Source: Thecamonas trahens ATCC 50062 (Eukaryota; Apusozoa; Apusomonadida; Apusomonadidae). Taken from it: a DNA stretch of 64,000 bases. Below the pieces are notes generated by a model. It was not told the origin of the DNA, did not search any database, and saw only the letters and a list, made by a program, of their open reading frames with translations. The DNA lies in assembly GCF_000142905.1 (NCBI RefSeq), contig NW_013657650.1, positions 1 through 64,000 on the forward strand, in the 5' to 3' direction. A program made the position numbers and the translations under genes. Positions 30,084 through 39,893 of the stretch are shown here, in pieces (within the stretch, counting starts at the first letter, position 1; each line of letters begins with the position of its first letter).

Positions 30084-32150
30084 ATGTCTAGCAAGTCGTT
30101 GAGCAAGGAGTCGAGCTGGGCAGAGCTTGCGGCAGGAGCTATGGCCAGTCGGCGACTCGACCGCGAGCGGGCACTGCTCCGGGCGAGGGAAAAGGCCGGC
30201 GAGGAGAGCGAGACAGACGCTGCGGTCATTGGCGATGCCGCCTTTGGTCATGATTCTGCTGCATCTGCTGATGATGCGTCATGGGAAGCCATCGAAGGTG
30301 CTTTTCTTCTGGTTCGCATCGCTCTCGAGGCAAAGCTGCCTGGCCACGCAGCGTTGGCCCTCTCGGTCGCCGACCGTGTTCCGTCGGCCCTGGAGCACCT
30401 TGAGCCGCGAGTCCGCTTTGCTGTCGCCGAGCTGATGGAGTTGCTGGCGAGCATTCTCGGCCTCGAGTTCTTCAACAACATGCTGCCATATCTGACCAAC
30501 TCGATTGTGACCAACTTTGAGCGCGATGAGGCGGCCGAGGCCAAGGAGGAGGCCCAGAAGGCCGAGGCTGTGGTGGATGCTGATGCGGCTGCGGCTGCGG
30601 GTGCAGCGGCAGCGGCGGGCGGGATGACCGAGAGCATGCCGGCCAAGCCCAAGGGCAAGCACGATACCGAGGGATGGAAGTCGCTGGAGACGTCGATGAA
30701 GGCGCTGCGGCACATGCTGGCCGGGCTCGGCGGTGACGCGCGGGAGGTTGTCAACAGCGAGCTCCTTGCGCTGCTGTTCAAGGCGCTGCGACACACGAAC
30801 CGGTTTGTGCGCGAGATCGGGTACCAGACCATCGACGCGTGCCTGCAGGCGTTTGAGGCCGCCGGGCAGGAGGCGAGTCTGGACCAGGCTGTGGCACTCG
30901 CGCCGGCGCTTGCCGAGCAGCTCGGGGTGGGCCTCGCCGACAACTGGTCACAGGTTCGGTTCGCGGCGTCGGTGGCGACGCGGACCTTTGCACTCCTCCT
31001 CAAGCAGTGGGCGCCAGAGAGCCTCGCGGCGGCGTACCCGATCCTGCTCCCGCGGATGTGCCTCAACCGGTACTACGTGGCGCAGGGCGTCAAGATTTAC
31101 TCGCTCGAGACGTGGCGGATGGTGACGGACGGCGAAGGACCGGCGCTTGTGGCGCGGTACATCGAGCCTGTGGTCGCGTTCTACATTGCCCAGTCCGAGG
31201 CCGACAACCACGCGGTCCGCGAGGCTGCGTGCTACTGCATCGCCGAGCTGGGGACCAAGATCGACCGCGACGCCCTGGTGTCGCACGTCCGGCCGCTCCT
31301 CGCCGCGCTCATTGTCTGCTTCCACGACCAGAGCTGGCCCGTCCGAGACACGGCGTGCACGGCGTCGGGCCAGTTTGTGGCTGCCTTTCCGGACGCGGTC
31401 GGCGACGAGCTGGAGGAGCTCTGGCACCTCTGGCTCGAGCATCTGTCGGACAACATTTGGAGCGTGCGCGAGAACGCAGCGGTGGCGCTCGGAGAGGTGC
31501 TGGGCGCGTACGGCGAGCCTGCGCTTGCGCGGCTTGTCGCTCACCTCGACGCCAACATGGCCGCGGTGGACAAGCAGCCGAGCGAGTCGCAGCTCCACTC
31601 AGGCCTCGACAACACGACGACGTTTGGCGTGGCCGCCGCCCGCTCGGCGCGGGCCAACGACCCGCAGCTTCACACCGACCAGGCCATGTTCTCATGCGGC
31701 TCGCTGGCGCCCAAGCTCAAGCGCGGCGCCGGGTGCATGGACCATGGCTTCCGCCGTCCGGCCGAGCCGTGGGAGTCGACCGACGGCTGCGTGTATCTGG
31801 TCCGCGAGGTGGCGAGCCGCGAGCCTGCCGTCGCTGCCCGCTACCTACCGGGACTCGCCCACGCCGCCTCGATTACCACATTTACCCACTGGACCTCGCT
31901 TGCCGAAACGGTGTGGAAGCAGCTGCCGGCGGTGCTGAAGAGCGTCGGCCCGGCCGCCGCCGTTGACTACCTCCCGGCCTTTGCCGCGCCGCTCAAGACT
32001 GTTGTCGAGCTCGGTACCCGCCTCGCCGCCCACACTGCAGCCTACGCCGTCGCCGACCTCATCGCCGACCTCGGCGCCGACGTCGTCACCCCGATCCTCG
32101 GCTCAGTCGAGGTGACGCCCGACGGGGGCGTTGTCCACAACGACCCGTAG
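30084..32150 (+). CDS. HEAT-repeat protein, function unknown
   Basis: 688 residues from ATG 30084 (context ACCATGTC). It is built of alpha-helical HEAT-like repeats, clearest at about residues 225-480: ALFKALRHTNRFVREIGYQ, WSQVRFAASVATRTFALLL, DNHAVREAACYCIAELG, DQSWPVRDTACTASGQFV, and DNIWSVRENAAVALGEVL. A Lys/Glu/Ala-rich linker with a long Ala run lies at about residues 150-195. The segment NRYYVAQGVKIYSLETWRMV is well formed and may be family-specific. No catalytic motif; probably a scaffold. I do not recognise a named orthologue. Confidence 0.8.
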   Translation: MSSKSLSKESSWAELAAGAMASRRLDRERALLRAREKAGEESETDAAVIGDAAFGHDSAASADDASWEAIEGAFLLVRIALEAKLPGHAALALSVADRVPSALEHLEPRVRFAVAELMELLASILGLEFFNNMLPYLTNSIVTNFERDEAAEAKEEAQKAEAVVDADAAAAAGAAAAAGGMTESMPAKPKGKHDTEGWKSLETSMKALRHMLAGLGGDAREVVNSELLALLFKALRHTNRFVREIGYQTIDACLQAFEAAGQEASLDQAVALAPALAEQLGVGLADNWSQVRFAASVATRTFALLLKQWAPESLAAAYPILLPRMCLNRYYVAQGVKIYSLETWRMVTDGEGPALVARYIEPVVAFYIAQSEADNHAVREAACYCIAELGTKIDRDALVSHVRPLLAALIVCFHDQSWPVRDTACTASGQFVAAFPDAVGDELEELWHLWLEHLSDNIWSVRENAAVALGEVLGAYGEPALARLVAHLDANMAAVDKQPSESQLHSGLDNTTTFGVAAARSARANDPQLHTDQAMFSCGSLAPKLKRGAGCMDHGFRRPAEPWESTDGCVYLVREVASREPAVAARYLPGLAHAASITTFTHWTSLAETVWKQLPAVLKSVGPAAAVDYLPAFAAPLKTVVELGTRLAAHTAAYAVADLIADLGADVVTPILGSVEVTPDGGVVHNDP

Positions 32151-32195
32151 CCCGCGATGCAGTAGCCGTAAACCAGGAGTCACGCTTTGGCAGAG

Positions 32196-32999
32196 CTACA
32201 CTGGCGCACTCGCTTCCTCGCCCACTGCGGACTGGGAGGCTGCTGCGTCGAGCAGAGCAGCAAGCTGAGGCGTGAACGCGATGTCGGCGGGCGTCTCGCC
32301 GTCGGCCGTCACCGCGGTTGGGTTTGCGCCGGCGGCGAGGAGCCGCACCGCGACGCCGTGCCGGCCGCGAACAGCCGCCATGTGCAGCGAGGTCCGGGCA
32401 CGGTCGTCCGCAACCGCGTCGACGCTGGCGCCGGCGGCGAGGAGGAGGTGGACCAGCGCGTCGTGGCCTTGATGTGCCGCCATCATGAGCGGCGTTACGC
32501 GGACGCTCCCGCCAGCGCGCACATCGACATAGGCTGCACCACGCAGCGCCGCAGTCTCTGCCGGATCCAGCCCATCCTTGCCAGCTGCCGCCGCTGCCGA
32601 CGACGACGCTTTCGATGCGCGGAGCAATGACGCCGCCTTGGCCGACATGGACGACGGCGACCGTCCAGACAACAGAGCCTCTGCCGCAGCGTGAGCGCCG
32701 TACCAAGCAGCGACATGAAGCGGAGTAAGGCCAGCACCATTCCTAACATGCGGATCAGCACCAGCATCAAGCAGCATGCGCACAGCAACGGCCCGATTCC
32801 TCTGCGCAGCCATGACCAGCGCCGACGATCGCCCCGGTCCGTCGCATCGATTGACCGCTTCGTCCCGACTCGCGCCCGCCTCGCCTCGCGACTCGCCCGC
32901 AGCCTCGCCCATGCGCGCGAGCAACCTCCGCAGCAGGCCCGACTTGGCTCGCCCAGCCGCTGCCCACAATGGTGTGGCTGTCTTTCGTCGGCGGGGCAT
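32196..32999 (-). CDS. Ankyrin-repeat protein
   Basis: 267 residues from ATG 32999 (MPRRRKTATPLW). Four or five ankyrin repeats are visible: SALVMAAQRNRAVAVRMLLDAGADP, TPLHVAAWYGAHAAAEALL, TPLMMAAHQGHDALVHLLLAAGAS, and TSLHMAAVRGRHGVAVRLLAAGANP. An Ala/Ser/Lys-rich insertion separates the second and third. No other domain. Probably a soluble adaptor. Confidence 0.8.
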   Translation of the reverse strand: MPRRRKTATPLWAAAGRAKSGLLRRLLARMGEAAGESRGEAGASRDEAVNRCDGPGRSSALVMAAQRNRAVAVRMLLDAGADPHVRNGAGLTPLHVAAWYGAHAAAEALLSGRSPSSMSAKAASLLRASKASSSAAAAAGKDGLDPAETAALRGAAYVDVRAGGSVRVTPLMMAAHQGHDALVHLLLAAGASVDAVADDRARTSLHMAAVRGRHGVAVRLLAAGANPTAVTADGETPADIAFTPQLAALLDAAASQSAVGEEASAPV

Positions 33000-33159
33000 G
33001 CTGGGTGGTGGGTGGGACGGGGCGGGTGAGGTGGCGACGGTGAGCGGTCGGCGGTGAGCAGCAGGCGTGGCGATCGCATCACGGGCTGTGGCTGGCTATT
33101 GGTGAAGGAGATATGGTTGTTTGTTGCCTTCGCCACACGGGCAAAAGAGTGGCTAATAG

Positions 33160-34554
33160 CTAGAGAGTGGCCAGCAGGGCCTTGAGCTCGACAAGGAGAT
33201 CGGCGTCCTTGGGCGTCTTGATGTCGACGGTGAGGCCCTGGGAGAGCCACGCCTTGGCCTCGTCATACTTGCCGAGGGCAATGTAGCACTTGCCGATCAT
33301 GAGATTGTTCTTGACGTAAAAGCCCGGCTCGACCTTTTCGGCGTCAAGAAAGTAGGCGAGCGCCTCGTCGTAGGTGGCGGTGGGCGGGGCGGCAAAGACG
33401 AGCGACGCGATCTTGCGGGTGTACCACGCCATGTCGGCAAAGGTGAATGCCCACATGCCGAGGATGTGGTAGTTGGTTCCGTTCGGACGCGGGTTGTACT
33501 GCAGCGCCTTGTCGAACGCCTCCTTGATGACGTATGCGTTCTGGATGGCTTCCTTGGTCGGCTTAAAGTCGCCGAGCAGCGAGAGGCTGATGCCGTACCA
33601 GTAGTGGCCCTCCCACCGCTGCGGCTCGCGGTCGCGCACAATCTCGGCAAATGTCAGCGCCTGCGAGAGGAGCGGGACCTTCTCATTGCCGACCTTAAAG
33701 TCCGAGTAGTTCTTGGCCGCACGCGCCGCAAGCACAAGCAGCTCGACCGACGCAATCTGCGGCTCGGGCCCGACTGCGAGTGTTGCGAGCTTGAGCGCCT
33801 TCTCCTTGTCAGCCTCCGACTTGGACTCGTAGTACGTGTCGAGCAGTGCCATGATCTGAGGCAGCGGGAGGTGCGACGCTGCCACAGTCTCCTCGTCGAC
33901 CTCGCCGTTTGCCTCCTCGGCGCACTTGGTGCCTACAATGAGCAGCGAGCCAGCGGCGACGCCGGCGGCAATGCTGGCAAAGAGAACACCGAGCGACGGC
34001 TCGGCAGCGTCCTCGGCAGCCCCGTAGTGCATGCGATGCAGCTCGGCTGAGGCCGACGGCGCCTGCCGCGCCGCAGACCGCGCCGGCACCTGCCGCGGGC
34101 CCGTCACCGCAGGTATCCGCTTCGCAACCGCCGTCGAGAGCGGACGACAGAGCCGCGCCGGCGCCGGAGCGGGAGCAGTCGCGCCCACCGGCGGACGCGA
34201 GGCCGTGGTCGACGAGAATGCGCGCGAAGCCGACGGCGGCTGCCACTTGGAGAGGCGCGCAGGGAGAACCGACGCCGAGACAGGGACCGAGAACGGACCC
34301 GTCGCCACCTGCTGTGCAGCAGCGTGACTTGATCCATGCCGTCCGTTAATCATCGATGATCGGCGTCCGCCAGCTGAGCGGGTCTGAGACACAAATCGCG
34401 GTTGACGAGTTGATGACGACGAACTTGCACTCGACGACGAAGCCGACGAGCCGAGACGGCCGCCAGACTTGGGCCCGAGCGTAGCAGGCGTGGAGCGGGC
34501 ACGAACGGCTCCGTTCATGGCCCGGAGAAGGGTAGGCATATTTCTGCGGAACAT
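33160..34554 (-). CDS. RMDN/FAM82-like TPR protein, probably mitochondrial
   Basis: 464 residues from ATG 34554 (MFRRNMPTLLRAMNGAVRAR), an Arg-rich presequence-like start. An upstream ATG at 34671 would add a Lys/Thr repeat and is less likely. A long Ser/Ala/Arg-rich region leads to one hydrophobic segment (LFASIAAGVAAGSLLIVG) at about residue 195. The C-terminal 260 residues resemble regulator-of-microtubule-dynamics proteins (RMDN1-3): HYWYGISLSLLGDFKPTKEAIQNAYVIKEAFDKAL (in two parts), YHILGMWAFTFADMAWYTRKIA, YDEALAYFLDAEKVEPGFY, and IGKCYIALGKYDEAKAWL. Animal RMDN3 tethers mitochondria to the ER; the same role here is inference. Confidence 0.82.
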   Translation of the reverse strand: MFRRNMPTLLRAMNGAVRARSTPATLGPKSGGRLGSSASSSSASSSSSTRQPRFVSQTRSAGGRRSSMINGRHGSSHAAAQQVATGPFSVPVSASVLPARLSKWQPPSASRAFSSTTASRPPVGATAPAPAPARLCRPLSTAVAKRIPAVTGPRQVPARSAARQAPSASAELHRMHYGAAEDAAEPSLGVLFASIAAGVAAGSLLIVGTKCAEEANGEVDEETVAASHLPLPQIMALLDTYYESKSEADKEKALKLATLAVGPEPQIASVELLVLAARAAKNYSDFKVGNEKVPLLSQALTFAEIVRDREPQRWEGHYWYGISLSLLGDFKPTKEAIQNAYVIKEAFDKALQYNPRPNGTNYHILGMWAFTFADMAWYTRKIASLVFAAPPTATYDEALAYFLDAEKVEPGFYVKNNLMIGKCYIALGKYDEAKAWLSQGLTVDIKTPKDADLLVELKALLATL

Positions 34555-35221
34555 CTTGGTGGTCTTGGTCTTGGTCTTGGTCTTGTTCTTGTCCTTGCCT
34601 TTGCTGTGTCTCTTGGTGGAAGTGAGAGAGAAATGTGTGCCGCCTTCCCGCTGACTATGCTCCAACGTCATCGTGACGAGCCAATGTCGTCAGGTTCTCC
34701 CGCATTCGTTTGCACAAATTTTTGAATTCCGATTTTCTTTTTTTGAAAACTACTGCGGTGCACCTCATCTCATGGACCATCTGCCATGAACCATCTGCCT
34801 CAACCTTGCTGATTGATTGTCATTCCCGCGCCCTGCATGGGCTTCATCAATCTGTACGTGTTCAATAGACAGCCTCCTCTGTTCTCTGCAGATCGTATGG
34901 CTCCCTTGCGAGGTTGTGGTGCGCCTATGACATGGTGGCTTTGGCACGATTCGTTGTGGTCATCACCACCCGAACATCACCCGTAGTCATGGCTCGACGG
35001 GCGCGTGGAAGAAGACACATCGCCAAGCACCATCACAGACACAACGTCCAAGCACATGGTGTACTCGCTCGTCGTGGTCGGTGCGATCAGAGAGCGATGG
35101 ATGGATGGATGGCTCTGGACCGCCTGCTCCCGCACATGTTGCACGTGGGTTGCCTCCTGACGTCACCCGCGCAACCGAGGCAACCACACCACAGCACGTT
35201 GCCCACACACCTCTTCCCGAC
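34555..35221. other. Divergent intergenic region
   Basis: Contains a TTGGTC hexanucleotide run at 34557-34590 and the most AT-rich patch of the window (about 34705-34760, with a T run). No gene seen. It lies between the RMDN-like gene (minus) and an ankyrin gene (plus). Confidence 0.5.
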
Positions 35222-36786
35222 ATGTCTGCAAGCTCGTCGTACGACTCGGTGTCTGCGGCATCAGACGACAGCTCGACTGCCTCGCACTCGAATGGCGAGC
35301 TCTTTGAGGCGCTTGCTGCTGCGGTGGAGTCGGGCGCGCAAGACGATGTGCGGCAGTTGGTGACCAGCGGCAGGCGAGTCCGTCGGGGTACCTTGGTCGC
35401 TGCTGCACGATCAAACGCGTCGCCTTTGTTGCTTGGCTGCTGGATCACTCGGAGCATACCGTGGAAAGCGCAATGGGCGGCAACGGGTACACGGTTGGCG
35501 GGCGGATGATGTGTGAGGCGGCGAGTGCCGGAGCCATTCACGTCGTGCAGTGGCTGGTGGAGGAGCAAGGCGTTGATCCGGACGCAGTGGTTGAAGGTGA
35601 AACTGCGCTCGACTTTGCGGCGTCGGCCGGCAGCATGGACGTTGTCACGTGGCTGGTCAAGTCTGCCGGTGCCAGGATCGACGGCGTGGACGGTTGCGAC
35701 CAGACGCCGCTAGCGACGGCGGCAGGCGCCGGCCACATCGACATCGTCCAGTGGCTGGTGGAGAACGGCGCAGACGTCAACTTGGCGCGCAACAACCACT
35801 ACACGGCTCTCATGAGCGCGATGCGCGAGGAAAGCACTGAGATCGTCGAGTGGCTCCTTGACCAAGCCAACGTCGATGCTGCATGGGCGTTTGACGGCAG
35901 CTCTGCGCTCACGGTTGCAGCCAAGACCAACAAGCTAGAGATTGTCCAGCGGCTAGCCCTTGTCGGCTGCCCGCTCGAGAGCCCGGGATCCGGCAGCGGC
36001 GGTGCGATTGTGGTTGCGGCCGACAGTAACGCCGGCGATGTCGTCAAGTGGCTGGTGAGTGAGAAGCAGGTGAGAGTGGACGCCGCCGACGCATGTGGCG
36101 AGACCGCGCTCCACAAAGCTGCGCGATGGAACTACCTCGATATTCTCGAGTGCCTTGCGACAAGCGGTAGCAGCAATGTCAATGCGGCCAACGAGCGAGG
36201 CGAGACGCCGCTCCATGCCGCTGTCGACAATGGCTCGAGCGATGCTGTCGAGTGGCTGGTGCGCACGGGCCGAGCGAGTCTGGACGTGCGGAACAACGAT
36301 GGTGAGACGGCGCTCATGGCAGCCACCAAGCGCAACCGCTGGAGAATGATCTATGGACTCGTCGAAGGCGGGGCTGACGTCAACGTTGCCGACGCGGATG
36401 GACGTTTCCCGCTGCACGTCGCAGCCGAGAACGGGCGCTACCGAGTTGTGGATGCTCTCGCCAGCGCCAGCGGCGTCGATCTGGATGTTGTCGATGCCGA
36501 TGGCAAGACACCATTGCATGTGGCGGCGGAAGGCGGCGAGAGCAAAGTCGTCGAGCACCTACTGCGCCACGGAGCCTCATCCCAGGTTGCGGACAACAGC
36601 GGCGTCACACCGCTGCAGGCTGCGGAGCAGGCAGGCTTTGACGATCTCGCAGCGCTCCTCGCCATGGCCGTCAGCGACCGCGATGCGGCCCTAGCCGCCG
36701 TGGCCGAGTCTGCTAACTACCGCAGGCTTGACAAAGTCATGGATGGACGGGGCATGCCACCAGGCTTCGGCGGTAGTAGTACGTAA
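35222..36786 (+). CDS. Ankyrin-repeat protein (frame break near 35417)
   Basis: About 521 residues, starting at ATG 35222 (MSASSSYDSVSAASDDSS). The N-terminal acidic/Ser region leads to ELFEALAAAVESGAQDDVRQLVTSG. At about 35405-35420 the ankyrin pattern jumps one frame: LVAAARSNA is followed in the next frame by VAFVAWLLDHSEHTVE, as if one base were missing. From there at least ten ankyrin repeats run uninterrupted: TALDFAASAGSMDVVTWLV, TPLATAAGAGHIDIVQWLVENGADVN, TALHKAARWNYLDILECLA, TPLHAAVDNGSSDAVEWLV, and TPLHVAAEGGESKVVEHLL. A short Gly-rich tail ends it. An intron instead of an indel cannot be excluded. Confidence 0.8.
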
Positions 36787-37233
36787 GCAAGTATGCAAGC
36801 GAGGAAGAAGAGGCCTTGACCACTTCCGCACAGCGAACACACGCCCTATGCAAAACGCTCGCCCCATCCCACCCGATCCCAAGTACGTAATGACGAGTAG
36901 CACACCAAGTCCACATTGCCATGTCTGTAATACCAAGCCCTGGACCTAGGCTTGATTTCCACCATCCCGATCCCGATCACCATCCCCCCCCTCTGGCCTC
37001 TGCCCGACGCTGGCCGACCGACTCGACCCGACTCGTCACGGNNNNNNNNNNNNNNNNNNNNNNNNNNNNNNNNNNNNNNNNNNNNNNNNNNNNNNNNNNN
37101 NNNNNNNNNNNNNNNNNNNNNNNNNNNNNNNNNNNNNNNNNCGGACATCACGTGACTAACCCCCCCCCCCCCCCACCCCCTACCCACGCCCCTCACCCCA
37201 CCCTACCCCCCCCCCCCCCCCCTGTCATTGGCC
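36787..37233. other. Intergenic region with assembly gap (N at 37042-37141)
   Basis: A fixed 100-N gap interrupts the sequence, so the true length is unknown. C-rich tracts flank it (37158-37171 and 37206-37221), which probably caused the break. No gene seen in the visible parts. Confidence 0.8.
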
Positions 37234-39891
37234 ATGAGTGTGTCACCGTCAACGGCGTCGTCTGTCTACCCCAACCGAACATGGCTCATCATGTGGGGCG
37301 CATTGGGAGGAGTGCTCAACCTGGCAGCGCTCTTCATCATCAAACGATTGCTGGTATGGATGGAGACACGGGAAAAGTGGCCATCACCCGTCAAGCTCAT
37401 CCATTATCCCTCGTTCACCATTGCTATCATTGCCTTTACTTTGGGTGTTGTTTGTGTCGGCATTCCAGAGAGAAAAGAAAATGGTGATGTCATCTCATCC
37501 ATCGTCCTCTTGATCGGAGTCGCTTATCTCGCTCCCGTCGGTCTTCGTGAGCCGCTCTATGGCTCTGGTTGGCTCGCACTCTTCCTCGCCGTCATCGGCA
37601 CTGCTATGACCTTTGGTCTGCCGAGGACCGTGCATGATTCGGGCGTCAACATCTGGACATCGGTCTTCTTTCTTGGCCTCTGCATCATCACCTTCATCGT
37701 CTTTGTCGCCATCGAGCTGGTGCTGTGGCGGACCTGGTCGCGCGGTCTCTCCGCCCTCGAGTCAGGGCGAGATCGCAGGCTTCTCATCTTTCTTTACGCG
37801 GCGATGGTGGCCACTCTGCGACAGGCCAACGCACTCGTACTCTCGGCAATCATGTACGAGGTCGACGTCCGCGCCATCGGCAATGTCATTGTCTCGTTTG
37901 TCCTCATCTTTGGTGTCAACACCCTGCTCTCGGGCTACTTTTCCGTCCTAACTCTCCACGACTACGACCTCTTTGCTGTGGTTGTTGTCTTTGCTGCCGT
38001 CCGCCACATCGGCCTCGTCATGGAGTCGTTCACCTTTGGCGAGGCCAACGTCTCGGACGATGCCTGGATCTTCTCGGTTGCTCTCCCGGCCGGCGGCGTC
38101 ATTGTTCTCCTCGCTGCACTGGCTGCCATGTGGATGAGGCCCAACTTCTCCGCCCTCCACCTCTTTGACCCGTTCTCCGTCTCGTTCCTCGAGGTCACTC
38201 TGTTTGGCTCGTGCATGCCGCGCCGTGCGCCGTTCTACGACCCCAACACACTGCTTTCGGGCGCCTCACTCGACGCCTCACGCGATGCCGGCTCCGGGTC
38301 CTCGTCCTCGTCGTCGTACGAGTACGTCTACACCACCACCTCGCTCTCGACGCACGGCGGGCGAACCAGCCGCCCGCCGTCAGACTCCTCGCTCTCCGAC
38401 GCTATCCCGGACGGGTCGTCGTCCGAGGCCGCCTCGGACCGCTTCGGCATCGTCAGCACGTCATCGGCGCCGTCATCGTCGGAAGTCACCACATCCACAT
38501 CGTCGCACTCGTCCAGCGAGCAAGAGGAGCGGATCTCGGTCTCGTCCATGTCTGCTGGCGCCGAGCGCGACATCCGCTCGCCACACGAGCTTGCCAACAT
38601 CCACCTCGCCTCGCTCCGCCCGGCGCCGCGCTACGACGTAGCCATCACCGCCATGACGCTCGGCAAGCCGGTCGCACCAGGCTACCACTGGAACCTGCCG
38701 CTCCTCCGCCGGCCGGGCTCGGAAGTAGGGAGCAAGCTCCCGCCACGCTGCGACGGCGTCCACCTCATGCGCTCGCACTACTCGTGGACCACGAGGTCGA
38801 TCTTTGCCTGTAGCTACCTCGCCATCATCTCGGTCCTCTACTTTTCGGCAACTCTCATCCTCATGGCCGCGCTCTACAGGGTCTGCCCTATCCCGACCAA
38901 CGAGAGCCGCATGTTGTCGCCGCCGCCGCCGCTGCCGGCCTCGTTGCTCCACCCAGCCGACAACGTCCCGCTCTCACAGTTGCGGATGCTCGGGACCCAC
39001 AATTCATACCACCTCGCTCCGCGCAAGGTCTTTCCGGGCTTTAACCAGGGCGCCCGGTTTTGGCGGTACTCACACAAGCCGCTGATCGATCAGCTTGCGC
39101 TCGGCGTCCGCGCCTTTGAGTTGGACCCGCATGTCCGGTCCGAGTCAATCTCGGTCTGGCACGTCAACATCTGGGACGACTTTTCGCTCTGTCCGTGCTT
39201 TGTCACCTGCCTCCGAGTCTTTCGCGAGTGGTCGCGCGACCACCCGGGCCACGTGCCCATCATCATCCAGCTCGAGTTCAAGTCGCTCTGGTTTGCCGAC
39301 CTTGTTGCCGGCATCAACGGCGTCCATCTCGACTCGCTGGTCATTGTCGAGCGCGACATCCTCCGCATCATAGGCCGCAACGCTATCTTTACCCCTGATG
39401 ACCTTCGCAATGGCTCAGCCACCCTCCCGGACGCACTCGCTGCAAACTCGCCGCCCGGCTGGCCGCGCCTTGGCGCCCTCCGCAACAAGTTCATCTTTAT
39501 ACTCGACGACGCCTCGTCCACCCGCGCCGCCTATCTCGCGCCGTCGCTCGTCCTCCGCAACCGCATCATGTTCACCACCACTGTCGACGGCGAGGCCGTC
39601 TCGCCATGGACCTCGGTCTTCAAGTACAACTCGCCGCTCTCCGAGTCGGGCGCCAAAATCGCCGAGCTCGTCACCCAGGGCTTCCTCGTCCGCACCCGCG
39701 CCGACACCGAGGACCTCTCCGAGCAAGTCGATGAGAAGCGGGCCATCGCCGCCAACGACTCAATGGCCCAGATCGTCTCGTTCGACTGGACGCCCGAAAT
39801 CAAGTGGGCTTCGTACTTTTCGCCTTCGCTCCTCGCCTGCATCGCCAACGCCACCGTTCCCTGCTCGTCATGGTGGGAGTGGGAGCTGTAG
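37234..39891 (+). CDS. Multi-span membrane protein fused to a PI-PLC-like phosphodiesterase domain
   Basis: 885 residues from ATG 37234. The first 310 residues hold about eight or nine hydrophobic spans (WLIMWGALGGVLNLAALFII, VFFLGLCIITFIVFVAIELV, IVSFVLIFGVNTLLSG, and VALPAGGVIVLLAALAAMWM). A Ser-rich, probably cytosolic linker follows at about 350-470. Another span (LAIISVLYFSATLILMAALY) lies at about 530-550. The C-terminal domain resembles bacterial-type/Ca-dependent PI-PLC X-like enzymes: LRMLGTHNSYHLAP (about residue 583), YSHKPLIDQLALGVRAFELDPH, VWHVNIWDDFS, and VPIIIQLEFKS. The two His (THNS and WHVN) fit the catalytic pair. The membrane part matches no family I know. The HemK-like ATG follows the stop by 2 bp. 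Confidence 0.75.
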   Translation: MSVSPSTASSVYPNRTWLIMWGALGGVLNLAALFIIKRLLVWMETREKWPSPVKLIHYPSFTIAIIAFTLGVVCVGIPERKENGDVISSIVLLIGVAYLAPVGLREPLYGSGWLALFLAVIGTAMTFGLPRTVHDSGVNIWTSVFFLGLCIITFIVFVAIELVLWRTWSRGLSALESGRDRRLLIFLYAAMVATLRQANALVLSAIMYEVDVRAIGNVIVSFVLIFGVNTLLSGYFSVLTLHDYDLFAVVVVFAAVRHIGLVMESFTFGEANVSDDAWIFSVALPAGGVIVLLAALAAMWMRPNFSALHLFDPFSVSFLEVTLFGSCMPRRAPFYDPNTLLSGASLDASRDAGSGSSSSSSYEYVYTTTSLSTHGGRTSRPPSDSSLSDAIPDGSSSEAASDRFGIVSTSSAPSSSEVTTSTSSHSSSEQEERISVSSMSAGAERDIRSPHELANIHLASLRPAPRYDVAITAMTLGKPVAPGYHWNLPLLRRPGSEVGSKLPPRCDGVHLMRSHYSWTTRSIFACSYLAIISVLYFSATLILMAALYRVCPIPTNESRMLSPPPPLPASLLHPADNVPLSQLRMLGTHNSYHLAPRKVFPGFNQGARFWRYSHKPLIDQLALGVRAFELDPHVRSESISVWHVNIWDDFSLCPCFVTCLRVFREWSRDHPGHVPIIIQLEFKSLWFADLVAGINGVHLDSLVIVERDILRIIGRNAIFTPDDLRNGSATLPDALAANSPPGWPRLGALRNKFIFILDDASSTRAAYLAPSLVLRNRIMFTTTVDGEAVSPWTSVFKYNSPLSESGAKIAELVTQGFLVRTRADTEDLSEQVDEKRAIAANDSMAQIVSFDWTPEIKWASYFSPSLLACIANATVPCSSWWEWEL

Positions 39892-39893
39892 CC

